From contig SUUT01000005.1 of NCBI GenBank assembly GCA_015062385.1, positions 1 to 64,000 of the forward strand: a DNA stretch of 64,000 bases, in the 5' to 3' direction. The position numbers and the translations under genes are program-made. Position 1 is the first letter of the stretch. Each line of letters opens with the position of its first letter. The stretch is from Alphaproteobacteria bacterium. GTDB lineage: Bacteria; Pseudomonadota; Alphaproteobacteria; CAAHEQ01; UBA3637. Under the pieces are notes generated by a model, which did not search any database, was not told the DNA's origin, and worked only from the letters and a program-made list of their open reading frames with translations. This document shows, in pieces, positions 52,332 through 61,769 of the stretch.

Positions 52332-54659
52332 TCATCCGTTTTGTATTGTATTCAACTTACGTTGTACAATAAACTGTTCTGTTTTTTGCTTATTTTCCAT
52401 TCGTCTTTGCTCCCGTTTACGTGCAGCTTCTTGTTCCTGTTGAGCAAAATTCGGATTTATTTTTTTCAAATACAACATACGTTGAATATGCGAAGGATAA
52501 ATATTAAATTCCGCCATTAAAGTTTTTGCCCATTTTTCTGCAAATGCAGCTAAACCATCCATTCTCATAAACAACGCCGTTTTTCCGTTCGGCGATAAAC
52601 AATAATCAAAAATTTTACATTCCGAGAGTGTCCCATCCGTTTCTGTATGCGTATATGTATCATTCAAACAATGTTGTTGAATAAATGCAGATATTTTTTC
52701 CACAAATTCTCTTGATTCATGTTTTCCAAGTAATCTACGAAATGTTGACATATTTATCATATCATCTTCTTTCGGATAACGAACAATACCTCCTTTTAGC
52801 TTTGCAATCGTTATATCCGAAATACCGAATTCTGTTTTGTACTGCTCTGCAAATGGCAAAACAGCATCTTTTTTGATACATAAAACACTTTCTCCCCTCA
52901 GCGGTTGGCGATATTCAAATATCGGTTGTGTCTGTGTTGTTCCATCCAACAGTTGAACGGTATATTTCATATCCCGATGTCTTTGTGTAATTTGTTGAAC
53001 AAAAGAATCCCGATCAACACTTAAAGATGAAGCTAAATTGCGTAATGTGATAACTGTTTCATCAACCGTTTTCGGCGTATTGTCCGTTAAAAATTCTAAA
53101 ATTGTCTGTTCCGAAACCCCATATTTTTGCAACAGCTCCTGATGTGTAAAAACAAACTGTTGAACAGCATCTTCGTTAACAAAATGTAACATCCCGCCCC
53201 GTTTCGGTGACTTTGTCCACACAAAAACGGGAACCTCATGTACATCACCCATTTCATCTATTTTAAAAAATGTTGCATTTGTATGTTTTTCCGTAATTTC
53301 CTGAACCAACGGTTGCAATTCAAACGGCGATTTATGAAGCCGAACAATTAAATCTCGTAAAGTTGACATCCCATCCTGTTTTTCAACTAACTGATTTTTT
53401 CCGGATAAATCATCCAGCGTATTTTGAGAAATACCAATACTTTTCAACCAATTTTTATGGCGTTCAATAAATATCGGAACATCATATTCCCGAATATAAT
53501 ATGAAATACCCGAATCACTATAATATTTTGTAAATAAAAAATGTGCTTGTTGTTGTCCTGTTGCCATTCGGCTCAATACTGTTTCGGTTTTCCATTTTTC
53601 TTGTATCTTTTCCGTTAAGAGCGTGACTAAATTGTTTTGAGTATACAACTTATCGCTCAGTTCACTTAATGAGAACAGTTTAACCCCTTGCGGTTTAGGT
53701 TGTATATTTTCTACAATTTTTTGCACCCCATTTACAATACCCAAATCCGACAATTCTTTCTGATATCGCATTACAAATTCCCGTATTGCTTTCTGCCGAA
53801 TACATAACGATTTTTGAGAACAGTTTTGTTGATATTCAAACATAGGAAGCGTTTGTTCATTTCCAACTTCATCTGTTGTTATAAATGTTTCTTTTAAACA
53901 TTTTTGTTCAATTAACCGTCTTAACGGAATATCCATCCCATCAGATGTTGCCAATACCCGACATAAATCCCGTATAGATAAAAATTCATTTTCTGCCGTT
54001 AACCGCTGTGCAACTTCCCGTAAATGATTTTCATACTTTTCTTTAAAAAAAACAAAAGCATCTTCACGTAAGCAAATAGCACTTTTACCTCTTGCCGGTT
54101 TTAAAATAACAAACATACTGACTTCTTTTTTTTGTCCATCTGCATCAATAACCGGATATGTTTCATGCAGTAAATGTGATTTAATGTATTCCACAACAGC
54201 AGATACTGTTTTGGTTGATGAACAAAATTTACTTGCAATATCCCATAACAACATAACCGGTTGATTTTCATCCGGATAAACTGTCTGTAAATTCGGGGCC
54301 TTGTTAAGTACTTTGTCAATATTGTATTGTGAAACCCCTAACTTTAATAATTCTTTTTCATTTTGTTCTACAAAAGACATCAGTCCCGATTGATGTAAAA
54401 ACGGCACGGTTTGTCCTTTATAAACACCTTTTGTCGCTTCTTCCCGCTTAAAAATAGGAACCGCAATTGTATGAATACCATCCGACAAAGTTGTTGAAAA
54501 CACTTGTTCCAAACAGTTTTTTTCAATAAAATCACGCAATACATCTGCAAACTGTGGAGATTTACCCAATACAGCACTTAATTGCCGAAGACTTAAATAT
54601 GATTTTGGTGATTGATTAAAAAAGGAAAAACCCTGATTAAATACCTTTTTAAAAACCAT
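52332..54659 (-). CDS. Protein of seven ~100-residue tandem repeats (775 aa), family unknown
   Basis: I do not recognise this protein. It divides into about seven diverged repeats of ~100 residues. Each begins with a helix such as LRQLSAVLGKSP, LRDLIVRLHKSP or FRRLLGKHES. A helix of the type FVEKISAFIQQHCL follows, then a strand region with a turn (ETDGTLSECKIFDY), a basic strand (GKSAICLREDAF or GESVLCIKKDAV) and a closing helix ending in a GIS-like turn. There is no signal peptide or membrane helix, so it is cytoplasmic. The C-terminus is basic. Each repeat looks like a small helix-strand module that could bind nucleic acid or peptide, but this is a guess. GGGGG precedes the start. Confidence 0.75.
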   Translation of the reverse strand: MVFKKVFNQGFSFFNQSPKSYLSLRQLSAVLGKSPQFADVLRDFIEKNCLEQVFSTTLSDGIHTIAVPIFKREEATKGVYKGQTVPFLHQSGLMSFVEQNEKELLKLGVSQYNIDKVLNKAPNLQTVYPDENQPVMLLWDIASKFCSSTKTVSAVVEYIKSHLLHETYPVIDADGQKKEVSMFVILKPARGKSAICLREDAFVFFKEKYENHLREVAQRLTAENEFLSIRDLCRVLATSDGMDIPLRRLIEQKCLKETFITTDEVGNEQTLPMFEYQQNCSQKSLCIRQKAIREFVMRYQKELSDLGIVNGVQKIVENIQPKPQGVKLFSLSELSDKLYTQNNLVTLLTEKIQEKWKTETVLSRMATGQQQAHFLFTKYYSDSGISYYIREYDVPIFIERHKNWLKSIGISQNTLDDLSGKNQLVEKQDGMSTLRDLIVRLHKSPFELQPLVQEITEKHTNATFFKIDEMGDVHEVPVFVWTKSPKRGGMLHFVNEDAVQQFVFTHQELLQKYGVSEQTILEFLTDNTPKTVDETVITLRNLASSLSVDRDSFVQQITQRHRDMKYTVQLLDGTTQTQPIFEYRQPLRGESVLCIKKDAVLPFAEQYKTEFGISDITIAKLKGGIVRYPKEDDMINMSTFRRLLGKHESREFVEKISAFIQQHCLNDTYTHTETDGTLSECKIFDYCLSPNGKTALFMRMDGLAAFAEKWAKTLMAEFNIYPSHIQRMLYLKKINPNFAQQEQEAARKREQRRMENKQKTEQFIVQRKLNTIQNG

Positions 54660-54850
54660 TTACATTATCCCCCATGTCAACCGTTATCAATAATAGAAAA
54701 GTATATCATAAAAACAAATTTTTGTCAACTGTTTTCATTTATAAAACAATATCTTCTTCTATTGATGATAAAAAAGCGGGTATTTCGAACCTCTTTTTTA
54801 CAGATAATCAGTATCAATTCGGATTTTCAATCAAAAAAACAGTTTCATTT

Positions 54851-57757
54851 TTATGTATTCTCATATCCCGAATCCGGCCCTATAATCACTGTTGGAGAAA
54901 CTGACCCTGCCGGACAATAACTATTATTCGGACACATTATCGGAGAACTGCTTCCACTAGGACAATAATATCCTGCTGGACAAAGCGTTGCACTGCCCGA
55001 CCCTGCCGGACAATACGCCCCTGCAGGACATGGTGTTTGTGCTTTTGAGCCCTCCGGACAATAATACCCTGCCGAGCATGGAATACAGTCACTTTTACCT
55101 GTTTCCGGCTGATAACTACCTGCCGAACACACCGTTGCACTGCCCGAACCTGCCGGACAATACGCCCCTGCCGGACATGGTGTTTGTGCTTTTGAGCCCT
55201 CCGGACAATAATAACCTGCCGAGCATGGAATACAGTCACTTTTACCTGTTTCCGGCTGATAACTACCTGCCGAACACACCGTTGCACTGCCCGAACCTGC
55301 CGAACAATACGCCCCTGCCGGACATAATGTTTGTGCTTTTGAGCCCTCCGGACAGTAATACCCTGCCGAGCATGGAATACAGTCACTTTTACCTGTTTCC
55401 GGCTGATAACTACCTGCCGAACACACCGTTGCACTGCCCGACCCTGCCGAACAATACGATCCCGCTGGACAAATAGTTTGCGAAGTGGCTCCTTCCGGAC
55501 AATAATAACCGGCTGAACACGTTATACATTTTAAACTGCCTTGTTCCGATTGATATGTACCGGCTGAACATTTTTTTCTGTTTCCGCCAAAACAAAAATA
55601 TCCCATCGGACAGATACGACAAGTGCCGTTATCCCAATAACGATTTGAACAGGAGGCACACTGTTCCTGCGTAGATGCATAAGCTGTCCAACTATCACAC
55701 TTCCGACACTGATTACCCGAATCCGTAAACCATCCCGAACATGTATTACAAGAATTTTTCTTGTATAATTTAACACCATCTGTCATTTCTTTACAATCCA
55801 AGCATTCTCCACGGGGAAACATAACTTGTCGGGTATCTCGACAAACACATTCCGTTCCATCCGCATTGGGTTTTGCACTAGGCATACAAAGTTCACATGA
55901 TCCATCTTCTTTTTCATAACCTTGCTCCAAATCGCACAAACAAGAACCACTTTCTTCATCAAACATCGTTCCGGTTGATTTACACCGTTTACAATTCGGA
56001 TATTCACCAAAAAAGAAAATATCTTCATTGCACTCACAAGATTGTGTTTGCGGATTCCAATAACTGGTCGGATATTTAGAGCTTGAAACATCATAGTAAA
56101 CAGAAACAGTATACCATTGATCGCCACAGACGACATCACATGTTTTTGTTTCTTCATTCCAAACTTTACTACCAGGGTTTGTACCATAATTTAACCCATA
56201 GCAATACGCACAACCACCCTTTCCATCATCATAATAAGCGGCTTCATTATTACAGACACATTTTTGTTGCACTGAATCAAACGTCCACCCTTTGGTTTCA
56301 TCACAATCTGAATTTCGACACCACCCATTTACCATTGTTGTACCGGAAGGACAAGCACATGTTCCGTCTTCTTGTATGACTTGTCCGTTTTCACAAATCC
56401 AATCACACCGCCCATCAATTTTTTTCTTGCCAAACGGACATTTGCAATTTTCATTTGCTCCTGGCAATCCGCAAATATTTTGTGCTTTATTAAAATATCC
56501 GTCTATACACATACCCGAATCATCACAAGTACCATTTTCTATCGGACAACGAAGTCCTTCAACTTCTGATTGGAAAATATACGTCATAGTTGTTTCTGTT
56601 GCTCCTAGTCCAAAACAACCACCGGCGTAGTACCATGTACTATCTGATTCAAGCGTATAAATACCACTATCACACCCCGGACCGGATAATCTAAAATAAA
56701 TCGGATACTTAACCGTATATATTGAAAACGGTATTTTATGTATTGTTGCATCAGTGTAATGAGCCCCATCCGGAGCATCATTATAGGTATTATAATCTGT
56801 ACATCTACAACCGGTTAAATTATAATCATACGCATGATAAATCGGCGGTTTTTCAAACCAACCATCCAAAAAAGAAATTCTAATCTGTTTATCTAGTTTA
56901 TCCAATCTAACCCATCTATCATGTTCCGTACAAAATGTTAAAGCTCCCTTTGCCGTAAACGGTTCGGCATGTGAAATACAAGCTATCGGATGACATCCCG
57001 TTTCTTCATCCCCATATAATCCCTTGGATGAATCACACACACATTTATTGAGCTCCGGATTGTATAACGGAAACTTTGAGTTTATAGAAGCACATGTCTG
57101 ACATTTACCATCCGCATAATATGGCTCATCCTCCGGACAGCGACAACTGTTTGTTGCTGTATCCCATAGACGGGGAGCTTCACAACGAGTACAATCAGCC
57201 CCATATTCATTCGCATGACGACAGACACATTGCAATTCATAATCTCCCGTTTCTTCATTTAACATCCGACGAGCTACCATTTTATCCGGACAATGTTTAC
57301 TACTTGGGGCAAATTCTGTTTTATTAAACGTAAAGAACATATCTTCATCTTCTCCGCTACATTCCTGTGGAGAAACGGATATGCCCATTGAGTTAAAAAC
57401 TTCATGTTTTGCAACAAGTTTTTCGCAAATGCCGTTAGAAACACCATAAATAAAAATGGTGTATTCGTCATTTTCATATGTCACCAGTGGATGACTTTCA
57501 TCTGTTCCGGTTATAGATTTATATTTTCCCAATGTTTCTTCAACAAACTTCTTAACCGAGGAAAACCGACTTTTACGACCACCTTGTTTGGCTATTAACT
57601 TTGCCTTACTTACAGCATCTTGAATTTGACTGGCCTGATACGATGAATACGCATACTCATAACCAGCCATTCCGCCGATTGATAAAATGCCGATAATTAC
57701 CAAAACCCCAAGAATTTCTACCATACTCCGACCGTGTTCATTGAATTTAATTTGCAT
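54851..57757 (-). CDS. Giant Cys-rich prepilin-like surface protein with GCC2/GCC3-like repeats (968 aa)
   Basis: The leader matches that of the 18606 product position for position: Gly9, RSMVE with Glu14, then a hydrophobic helix to about residue 32. Next comes a pilin-like region to about 160, then many short Cys-rich knots (CVCRHANEYGADCTRC, CRCPEDEPYYADGKCQTC) resembling EGF-like modules. The last ~240 residues are repeated CPAGAYCPAGSGSA, CSAGSYQPETGKSDC, CSAGYYCPEGSKAQ units like the GCC2/GCC3 and ephrin-receptor-type repeats of eukaryotic surface proteins. This is an extracellular, disulphide-rich fibre in all likelihood. The upstream invertible element points its -35 away, so expression may be off in this copy. 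Confidence 0.8.
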   Translation of the reverse strand: MQIKFNEHGRSMVEILGVLVIIGILSIGGMAGYEYAYSSYQASQIQDAVSKAKLIAKQGGRKSRFSSVKKFVEETLGKYKSITGTDESHPLVTYENDEYTIFIYGVSNGICEKLVAKHEVFNSMGISVSPQECSGEDEDMFFTFNKTEFAPSSKHCPDKMVARRMLNEETGDYELQCVCRHANEYGADCTRCEAPRLWDTATNSCRCPEDEPYYADGKCQTCASINSKFPLYNPELNKCVCDSSKGLYGDEETGCHPIACISHAEPFTAKGALTFCTEHDRWVRLDKLDKQIRISFLDGWFEKPPIYHAYDYNLTGCRCTDYNTYNDAPDGAHYTDATIHKIPFSIYTVKYPIYFRLSGPGCDSGIYTLESDSTWYYAGGCFGLGATETTMTYIFQSEVEGLRCPIENGTCDDSGMCIDGYFNKAQNICGLPGANENCKCPFGKKKIDGRCDWICENGQVIQEDGTCACPSGTTMVNGWCRNSDCDETKGWTFDSVQQKCVCNNEAAYYDDGKGGCAYCYGLNYGTNPGSKVWNEETKTCDVVCGDQWYTVSVYYDVSSSKYPTSYWNPQTQSCECNEDIFFFGEYPNCKRCKSTGTMFDEESGSCLCDLEQGYEKEDGSCELCMPSAKPNADGTECVCRDTRQVMFPRGECLDCKEMTDGVKLYKKNSCNTCSGWFTDSGNQCRKCDSWTAYASTQEQCASCSNRYWDNGTCRICPMGYFCFGGNRKKCSAGTYQSEQGSLKCITCSAGYYCPEGATSQTICPAGSYCSAGSGSATVCSAGSYQPETGKSDCIPCSAGYYCPEGSKAQTLCPAGAYCSAGSGSATVCSAGSYQPETGKSDCIPCSAGYYCPEGSKAQTPCPAGAYCPAGSGSATVCSAGSYQPETGKSDCIPCSAGYYCPEGSKAQTPCPAGAYCPAGSGSATLCPAGYYCPSGSSSPIMCPNNSYCPAGSVSPTVIIGPDSGYENT
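54990..55480 (-). repeat. 147-bp in-frame tandem repeat in the Cys-rich gene
   Basis: GTTTGTGCTTTTGAGCCCTC recurs at 55035, 55182 and 55329, exactly 147 bp (49 residues) apart, with partial copies on both sides. The full copies are almost identical, so the array is young or kept uniform by recombination. Confidence 0.92.
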
Positions 57758-57795
57758 TTTTTCCTCACATTATACAGTTGCATTTATAAAATGAG

Positions 57796-57952
57796 TGTAA
57801 TAAAAGGGACCTTTTTTTCCCTATTCAAATCGGGAAAATCAGATTTTTAAGAAAATGAAAGATTGTTGTTTTAATTGAATTATTTATCTAAAATCAAAAA
57901 AAATGCTAAAAAGTGAAAAAAAGTGTTGCATTTATACGTCCCTTTTATTACA
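57796..57952. promoter_or_regulatory. Putative invertible promoter element (copy C, off orientation)
   Basis: Perfect 15-bp inverted repeats, TGTAATAAAAGGGAC (57796-57810) and GTCCCTTTTATTACA (57938-57952), bound a 127-bp interior. The interior is nearly identical to copy A and in the same orientation. TTGCAT (57926-57931) points away from the giant gene. After inversion it would lie 17 bp from TACACT next to the gene-proximal arm. Confidence 0.74.
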
Positions 57953-57972
57953 GATAATTTTATTTTTGTTTA

Positions 57973-58003
57973 CAAAAAAAACGGATGAATTTTCATCATC
58001 CGT
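57973..58003 (-). terminator. Terminator of the nucleotide kinase gene
   Basis: ACGGATGA (57981-57988) and TCATCCGT (57996-58003) form a perfect 8-bp stem, followed on the minus strand by a run of T residues. It also insulates the kinase from the invertible element. Confidence 0.85.
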
Positions 58004-58036
58004 CTTGTTCTTTACAAACGCCAAAAAAAGAAAAAA

Positions 58037-58627
58037 TTAACAATCCGTTTCTTCCTGTTTTAAAGCAACTTCCAAACTGCGTTTAAATTTTTCAAATCGT
58101 TTTAAAATCAAATCACAAATTTCATCCGGAGTTTTATATGTCGTATCAATCACATAATCAAAATTGTAATCATTATCAATATCAACGTTATAAATACGTT
58201 TAAATCGTTCTACTTCCAATGCTCTGCGAGAAATTAACGCTTCAACAGCATCTTCCAACTGTTGATATTTTTTTTCTCCACTTCGAGTTGTATCATTAAA
58301 TATTCGTTCTCCGGCAATTACCGTTTCAACATTTAATTTTACTTTAAACGAAGACGGAATAAAATGAAAGGCAACCCGTGAATCAACAATATAATTTTGT
58401 CCTGATAACGGCAAATCAATTAAAACAGAATCAATTTCTCTATCAATTTCCGGATTTGTTTTACACATTTCATTTAATTCTAACGTTGTCACACCATAGC
58501 GAGCCGCAATTTGGCGTTGCATATTTCCCGTTGAATAAAAAGAATACCCCAATTTTTCAGCCAACATTTTACCGATTGTTGATTTTCCACTTCCCAACTG
58601 TCCCGATAAAGTAATAATATATGCCAT
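58037..58627 (-). CDS. Cytidylate kinase-like P-loop kinase (196 aa)
   Basis: The Walker A motif GQLGSGKST (residues 8-16) and a layout of short nucleoside-monophosphate kinases are visible: YSTGNMQRQIAARYG (NMP-binding), then VDSRVAFHFIPSSFKVKL with the conserved SR and downstream SRRALEVERFKRIYNVD lid region. It belongs to the cytidylate kinase-like family. A canonical cmk lies at 60633, so this second enzyme probably acts on another nucleotide or plays a regulatory part. AAAATAAA precedes the start and the ribosome binding site is weak. Confidence 0.82.
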   Translation of the reverse strand: MAYIITLSGQLGSGKSTIGKMLAEKLGYSFYSTGNMQRQIAARYGVTTLELNEMCKTNPEIDREIDSVLIDLPLSGQNYIVDSRVAFHFIPSSFKVKLNVETVIAGERIFNDTTRSGEKKYQQLEDAVEALISRRALEVERFKRIYNVDIDNDYNFDYVIDTTYKTPDEICDLILKRFEKFKRSLEVALKQEETDC

Positions 58628-58795
58628 TTTATTTTCCTCTGCTCAACTTATATTCAATCAAGGTTTTACCCGTTTATCTGTTTGCAATATGTTTTTCGAT
58701 ACATCATCTGATTTCAAAATCAAAATTATTCCAAATACGCTCAACAGTTACATATCTTTTAAAATAAAACATTTTTCCGGTATTTTTGCCCATTT

Positions 58796-58840
58796 TATAA
58801 AGAAAGGCGTTTTGCCCGTTTACAACGAACAAAACGCCTT
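58796..58840 (-). terminator. rpsA terminator
   Basis: AAGGCGTTTTG (58804-58814) and CAAAACGCCTT (58830-58840) form a perfect 11-bp stem, with a T-rich stretch after it on the minus strand, about 40 bp past the rpsA stop. Confidence 0.8.
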
Positions 58841-58880
58841 GTGCTTTTAAGTTAATAACCAATTAACTTATAACCGCAAT

Positions 58881-60569
58881 TTATTTTTTGGTTGTTTTTT
58901 TAGCTTTTGCTAAAGCATCACCTAAAATATCACCCAAAGAAGCACCGGCGTTTGTTGCACCAAATTCTTCCATTGCTGCTTTTTCTTCAGCAACTTCACG
59001 TGCTTTAATGGATAATGTTAATTTGCGTGTTTTGGCATCAAAAGATGTCACTTTGGCATCAACTTTTTCACCGATAGCAAAACGTTCTGTTTTTTGTTCA
59101 GCACGGTCTTTTGCCAAATCTGTACGTTTGATAAAGCCTTTAATGCCGTTTACATCAACTTCAATACCGCCTTCTTCAATAGCGGAAACAACACCTGTGA
59201 CGATTTCGCCTTTTTTGATGTTTTCGCTGGCAACAGCTAACGGATCATCCGTTAATTGTTTAATGCCCAAAGAAATGCGTTCTTTTTCAACATCGATGTC
59301 CAAGATTTTAGCTTTGACAACCATACCTTTTTTATAATCTTTAATGGCTTCTTCGCTTGTTTTTTCCCAAGACAAATCAGATGTATGAATCATACCGTCA
59401 ATGTCATCATTCAAAGCAACAAAAATACCAAATTCAATCATATTTTTGATTTCGCCTTCAATAACATCACCGACTGTATGTGTATCAGCAAAAGCTTTCC
59501 ACGGATTTTCCTGAATTTGTTTCATACCCAAAGAAATGCGGCGTTTGGATTCATCAACATCCAAAATAACCCCTTCAACTTCTTGTGTTAAAGAAACGAT
59601 TTTGCTTGGATGAACGTTCTTTTTCGTCCAGCTCATTTCAGAAACATGGATTAAACCTTCAACACCGGATGCCAATTCAACAAATGCACCATAATCTGTG
59701 ATATTGCTGATTTTTCCTTTGAATGTTGAACCCAATGGGAAACGTTCGTTCACACCAACCCATGGATCGTTTTCTAATTGTTTCATACCCAAAGAAATAC
59801 GACCGGTGTCTGTGTTGAACTTAATAATTTGAACTTTAACTGTTTGACCGACTGTCAAAACTTCTGCCGGATTTGTAATGCGTTTCCAAGAAATATCTGT
59901 CACGTGTAATAAACCGTCAATACCACCTAAATCAACAAATGCACCGTAATCTGTGATATTTTTGACTGTTCCTTCAACAACTTGACCTTCAGACATACTC
60001 TTAATAATTTCAGAACGTTGTTCTGCTCGTGTTTCTTCCAAAACAGCACGACGGGAAACAACAATGTTACCACGCATACGGTCCATTTTTAACAAAGCAA
60101 ATGGTTGAGCAACACCCATTAACGGTGTGACGTCCCGAATCGGACGAACATCAATTTGACTACCCGGTAAGAAAGCCGTTGCCCCGTTCAAATCAACGGT
60201 GAAACCACCTTTTACACGACCATAAATTGTACCAATAACGTGTTCGCCTGTTGCTAATGCTTTTTCTAAATCGCCCCAAGCTTCTTCACGGCGGGCTTTT
60301 TCACGAGATAAAACAACATTACCGTTTTTATCTTCATACCGTTCAACATAAACATCAACATCATCGCCTATATTTAATGTTTGAACACCAAATTCTGAAA
60401 CCGGAATGCGACCTTCTGATTTTAAACCGACATCAACAATAACTGTTTCATCATCAAAACCAACAATTTTACCGGAAATAACTTTGCCCTGTGAAGAGCC
60501 TTTTCCCATAAATTCATCTAACAGAGCGCCGAAATCTTCAGCCGGTGTTTGGTTTTCTACTGTACTCAT
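58881..60569 (-). CDS. rpsA: 30S ribosomal protein S1
   Basis: S1 captures and unfolds mRNA on the 30S subunit. The 562-aa product consists of six S1 (OB) domains. Recognisable RNA-binding segments are VEGTVKNITDYGAFVDLGGIDGLLH, FKGKISNITDYGAFVELASGVEGLIH and IEGEIKNMIEFGIFVALNDDIDGMIH, each followed by an RISLGMKQ block. Length and domain number are standard for Gram-negative S1. It lies 63 bp after cmk on the same strand, the cmk-rpsA order conserved across proteobacteria. Confidence 0.98.
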   Translation of the reverse strand: MSTVENQTPAEDFGALLDEFMGKGSSQGKVISGKIVGFDDETVIVDVGLKSEGRIPVSEFGVQTLNIGDDVDVYVERYEDKNGNVVLSREKARREEAWGDLEKALATGEHVIGTIYGRVKGGFTVDLNGATAFLPGSQIDVRPIRDVTPLMGVAQPFALLKMDRMRGNIVVSRRAVLEETRAEQRSEIIKSMSEGQVVEGTVKNITDYGAFVDLGGIDGLLHVTDISWKRITNPAEVLTVGQTVKVQIIKFNTDTGRISLGMKQLENDPWVGVNERFPLGSTFKGKISNITDYGAFVELASGVEGLIHVSEMSWTKKNVHPSKIVSLTQEVEGVILDVDESKRRISLGMKQIQENPWKAFADTHTVGDVIEGEIKNMIEFGIFVALNDDIDGMIHTSDLSWEKTSEEAIKDYKKGMVVKAKILDIDVEKERISLGIKQLTDDPLAVASENIKKGEIVTGVVSAIEEGGIEVDVNGIKGFIKRTDLAKDRAEQKTERFAIGEKVDAKVTSFDAKTRKLTLSIKAREVAEEKAAMEEFGATNAGASLGDILGDALAKAKKTTKK

Positions 60570-60632
60570 ATATAATCCTTAAAAAAAATTTTTAGTTGGC
60601 CACCGAAAAAACAACACTGTCTTTTCAGGGAC

Positions 60633-61295
60633 TTATTTAATCCGCTCATTTATATAACGAATGACTTGAGCGTACACATCATCCGCCGTCAAATCAGATG
60701 TATCCAAAATCAACGCATCATCAGCCGGCTTTAATGGAGATGTTGTTCTCTCCCTATCCCGCTTATCCCGTGATTGAATATCCGATAAAACATCTTCATA
60801 TATAACACATAATCCTTTTAATTGCAACTCTTTAAATCGTCTTTCTGCACGAATTTCCGGTCGAGCCGTTAAAAATAACTTCACAGGGGCTTCCGGACAC
60901 ACAACCGTGCCAATATCCCGACCATCTAAAATAGCCCCTTTTGCCGGTGTTCCATCCGCCAATACGGGATTTTCAGCGAATCGCCGTTGGAAATCAAACA
61001 GCACTCGTCTGACTGCCGGCATTGCCGCTACAAAAGAAGCCCCTCGACCATATTCTTCCGTGCGAATCGCCGATTCGCTCTGCAAGGCCATCATTTTAGC
61101 TCCGGACAACCCTTTTGCCACCAAAACGGCTGTTGATTCATCATGAATATTACCCCCATTATTTATCACTTCATATGCAATACCTCGATATAATGCACCG
61201 GTATCTAAATAAGAAAAATCAAGAGCTTGTGCCAATCTTTTCCCCAACGTTCCTTTGCCGGTTGCGGAACTTCCGTCTATTGCGATTATGTTCAT
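60633..61295 (-). CDS. cmk: Cytidylate kinase
   Basis: Cmk phosphorylates CMP and dCMP. The P-loop is AIDGSSATGKGT, the CMP-binding segment YLDTGALYRGIAYEV. AILDGRDIGTVVCPEAPVKLFLTA carries the conserved GRDIGT, and the lid is ERRFKE with later DIQSRDKRDRERTTSPLKPADDALILDTS. I start at ATG 61295, where the family alignment begins; a longer frame to 61385 adds 30 unlikely residues. The 220-aa length is normal. Confidence 0.96.
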   Translation of the reverse strand: MNIIAIDGSSATGKGTLGKRLAQALDFSYLDTGALYRGIAYEVINNGGNIHDESTAVLVAKGLSGAKMMALQSESAIRTEEYGRGASFVAAMPAVRRVLFDFQRRFAENPVLADGTPAKGAILDGRDIGTVVCPEAPVKLFLTARPEIRAERRFKELQLKGLCVIYEDVLSDIQSRDKRDRERTTSPLKPADDALILDTSDLTADDVYAQVIRYINERIK

Positions 61296-61397
61296 TGTAA
61301 AATTTTTCCCTATTTTTATAAAATTTTTATTGACAAATTTACCATAACATGTAAAAGGCACAAATAACAAGTTTTTTTTTAACAAACGGAGGATACA

Positions 61398-61769
61398 ATG
61401 GCAAAACCAGAATGGGGTACAAAACGTAAGTGTTTAAAGTGTGGGACTTTTTTCTATGATATGAATAAAGAAACTTTTTCATGCCCAAAATGTAAAGACA
61501 CACATACAAAAATGTCTTTTGACGAAGAAAAAACAAAACAACTGTTAAAAATGGCGAAGAAAAATTCCGCACGTATTGAAGATGAAAACATTGATGAAGA
61601 AACACTTTTGCAAATGACGGAAGATGTTCCTTTGTCAGACGAAGATTTAGGACCGGACGAATTGGAAATTTTAGATGACGATTCGGAATTAACTGACACG
61701 GATGAAGCCGATTTCTCCAATATGCGTCGTTTTACGGAAAGTGACGAAGAAAATCATGCTCGAGAATAA
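61398..61769 (+). CDS. TIGR02300 family zinc-ribbon-like protein (123 aa)
   Basis: This is an alphaproteobacterial family of unknown function. The N-terminus has a CxxC...CxxC zinc ribbon: KWGT-like EWGTKRKCLKCGTFFYDMNK, then FSCPKCK. A very acidic tail with many Asp/Glu follows, which is typical of the family. AACGGAGG precedes the start. A possible promoter is TTGACA (61330-61335), 16 bp, TAAAAG (61352-61357). The yqgE-like gene overlaps its 3' end. Confidence 0.9.
   Translation: MAKPEWGTKRKCLKCGTFFYDMNKETFSCPKCKDTHTKMSFDEEKTKQLLKMAKKNSARIEDENIDEETLLQMTEDVPLSDEDLGPDELEILDDDSELTDTDEADFSNMRRFTESDEENHARE

Noticed and set aside
21626..57952. Reading the 127-bp elements as MITEs
   Set aside because: I see no target-site duplications, and all copies sit at the same distance upstream of related envelope genes. 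Not fully excluded.
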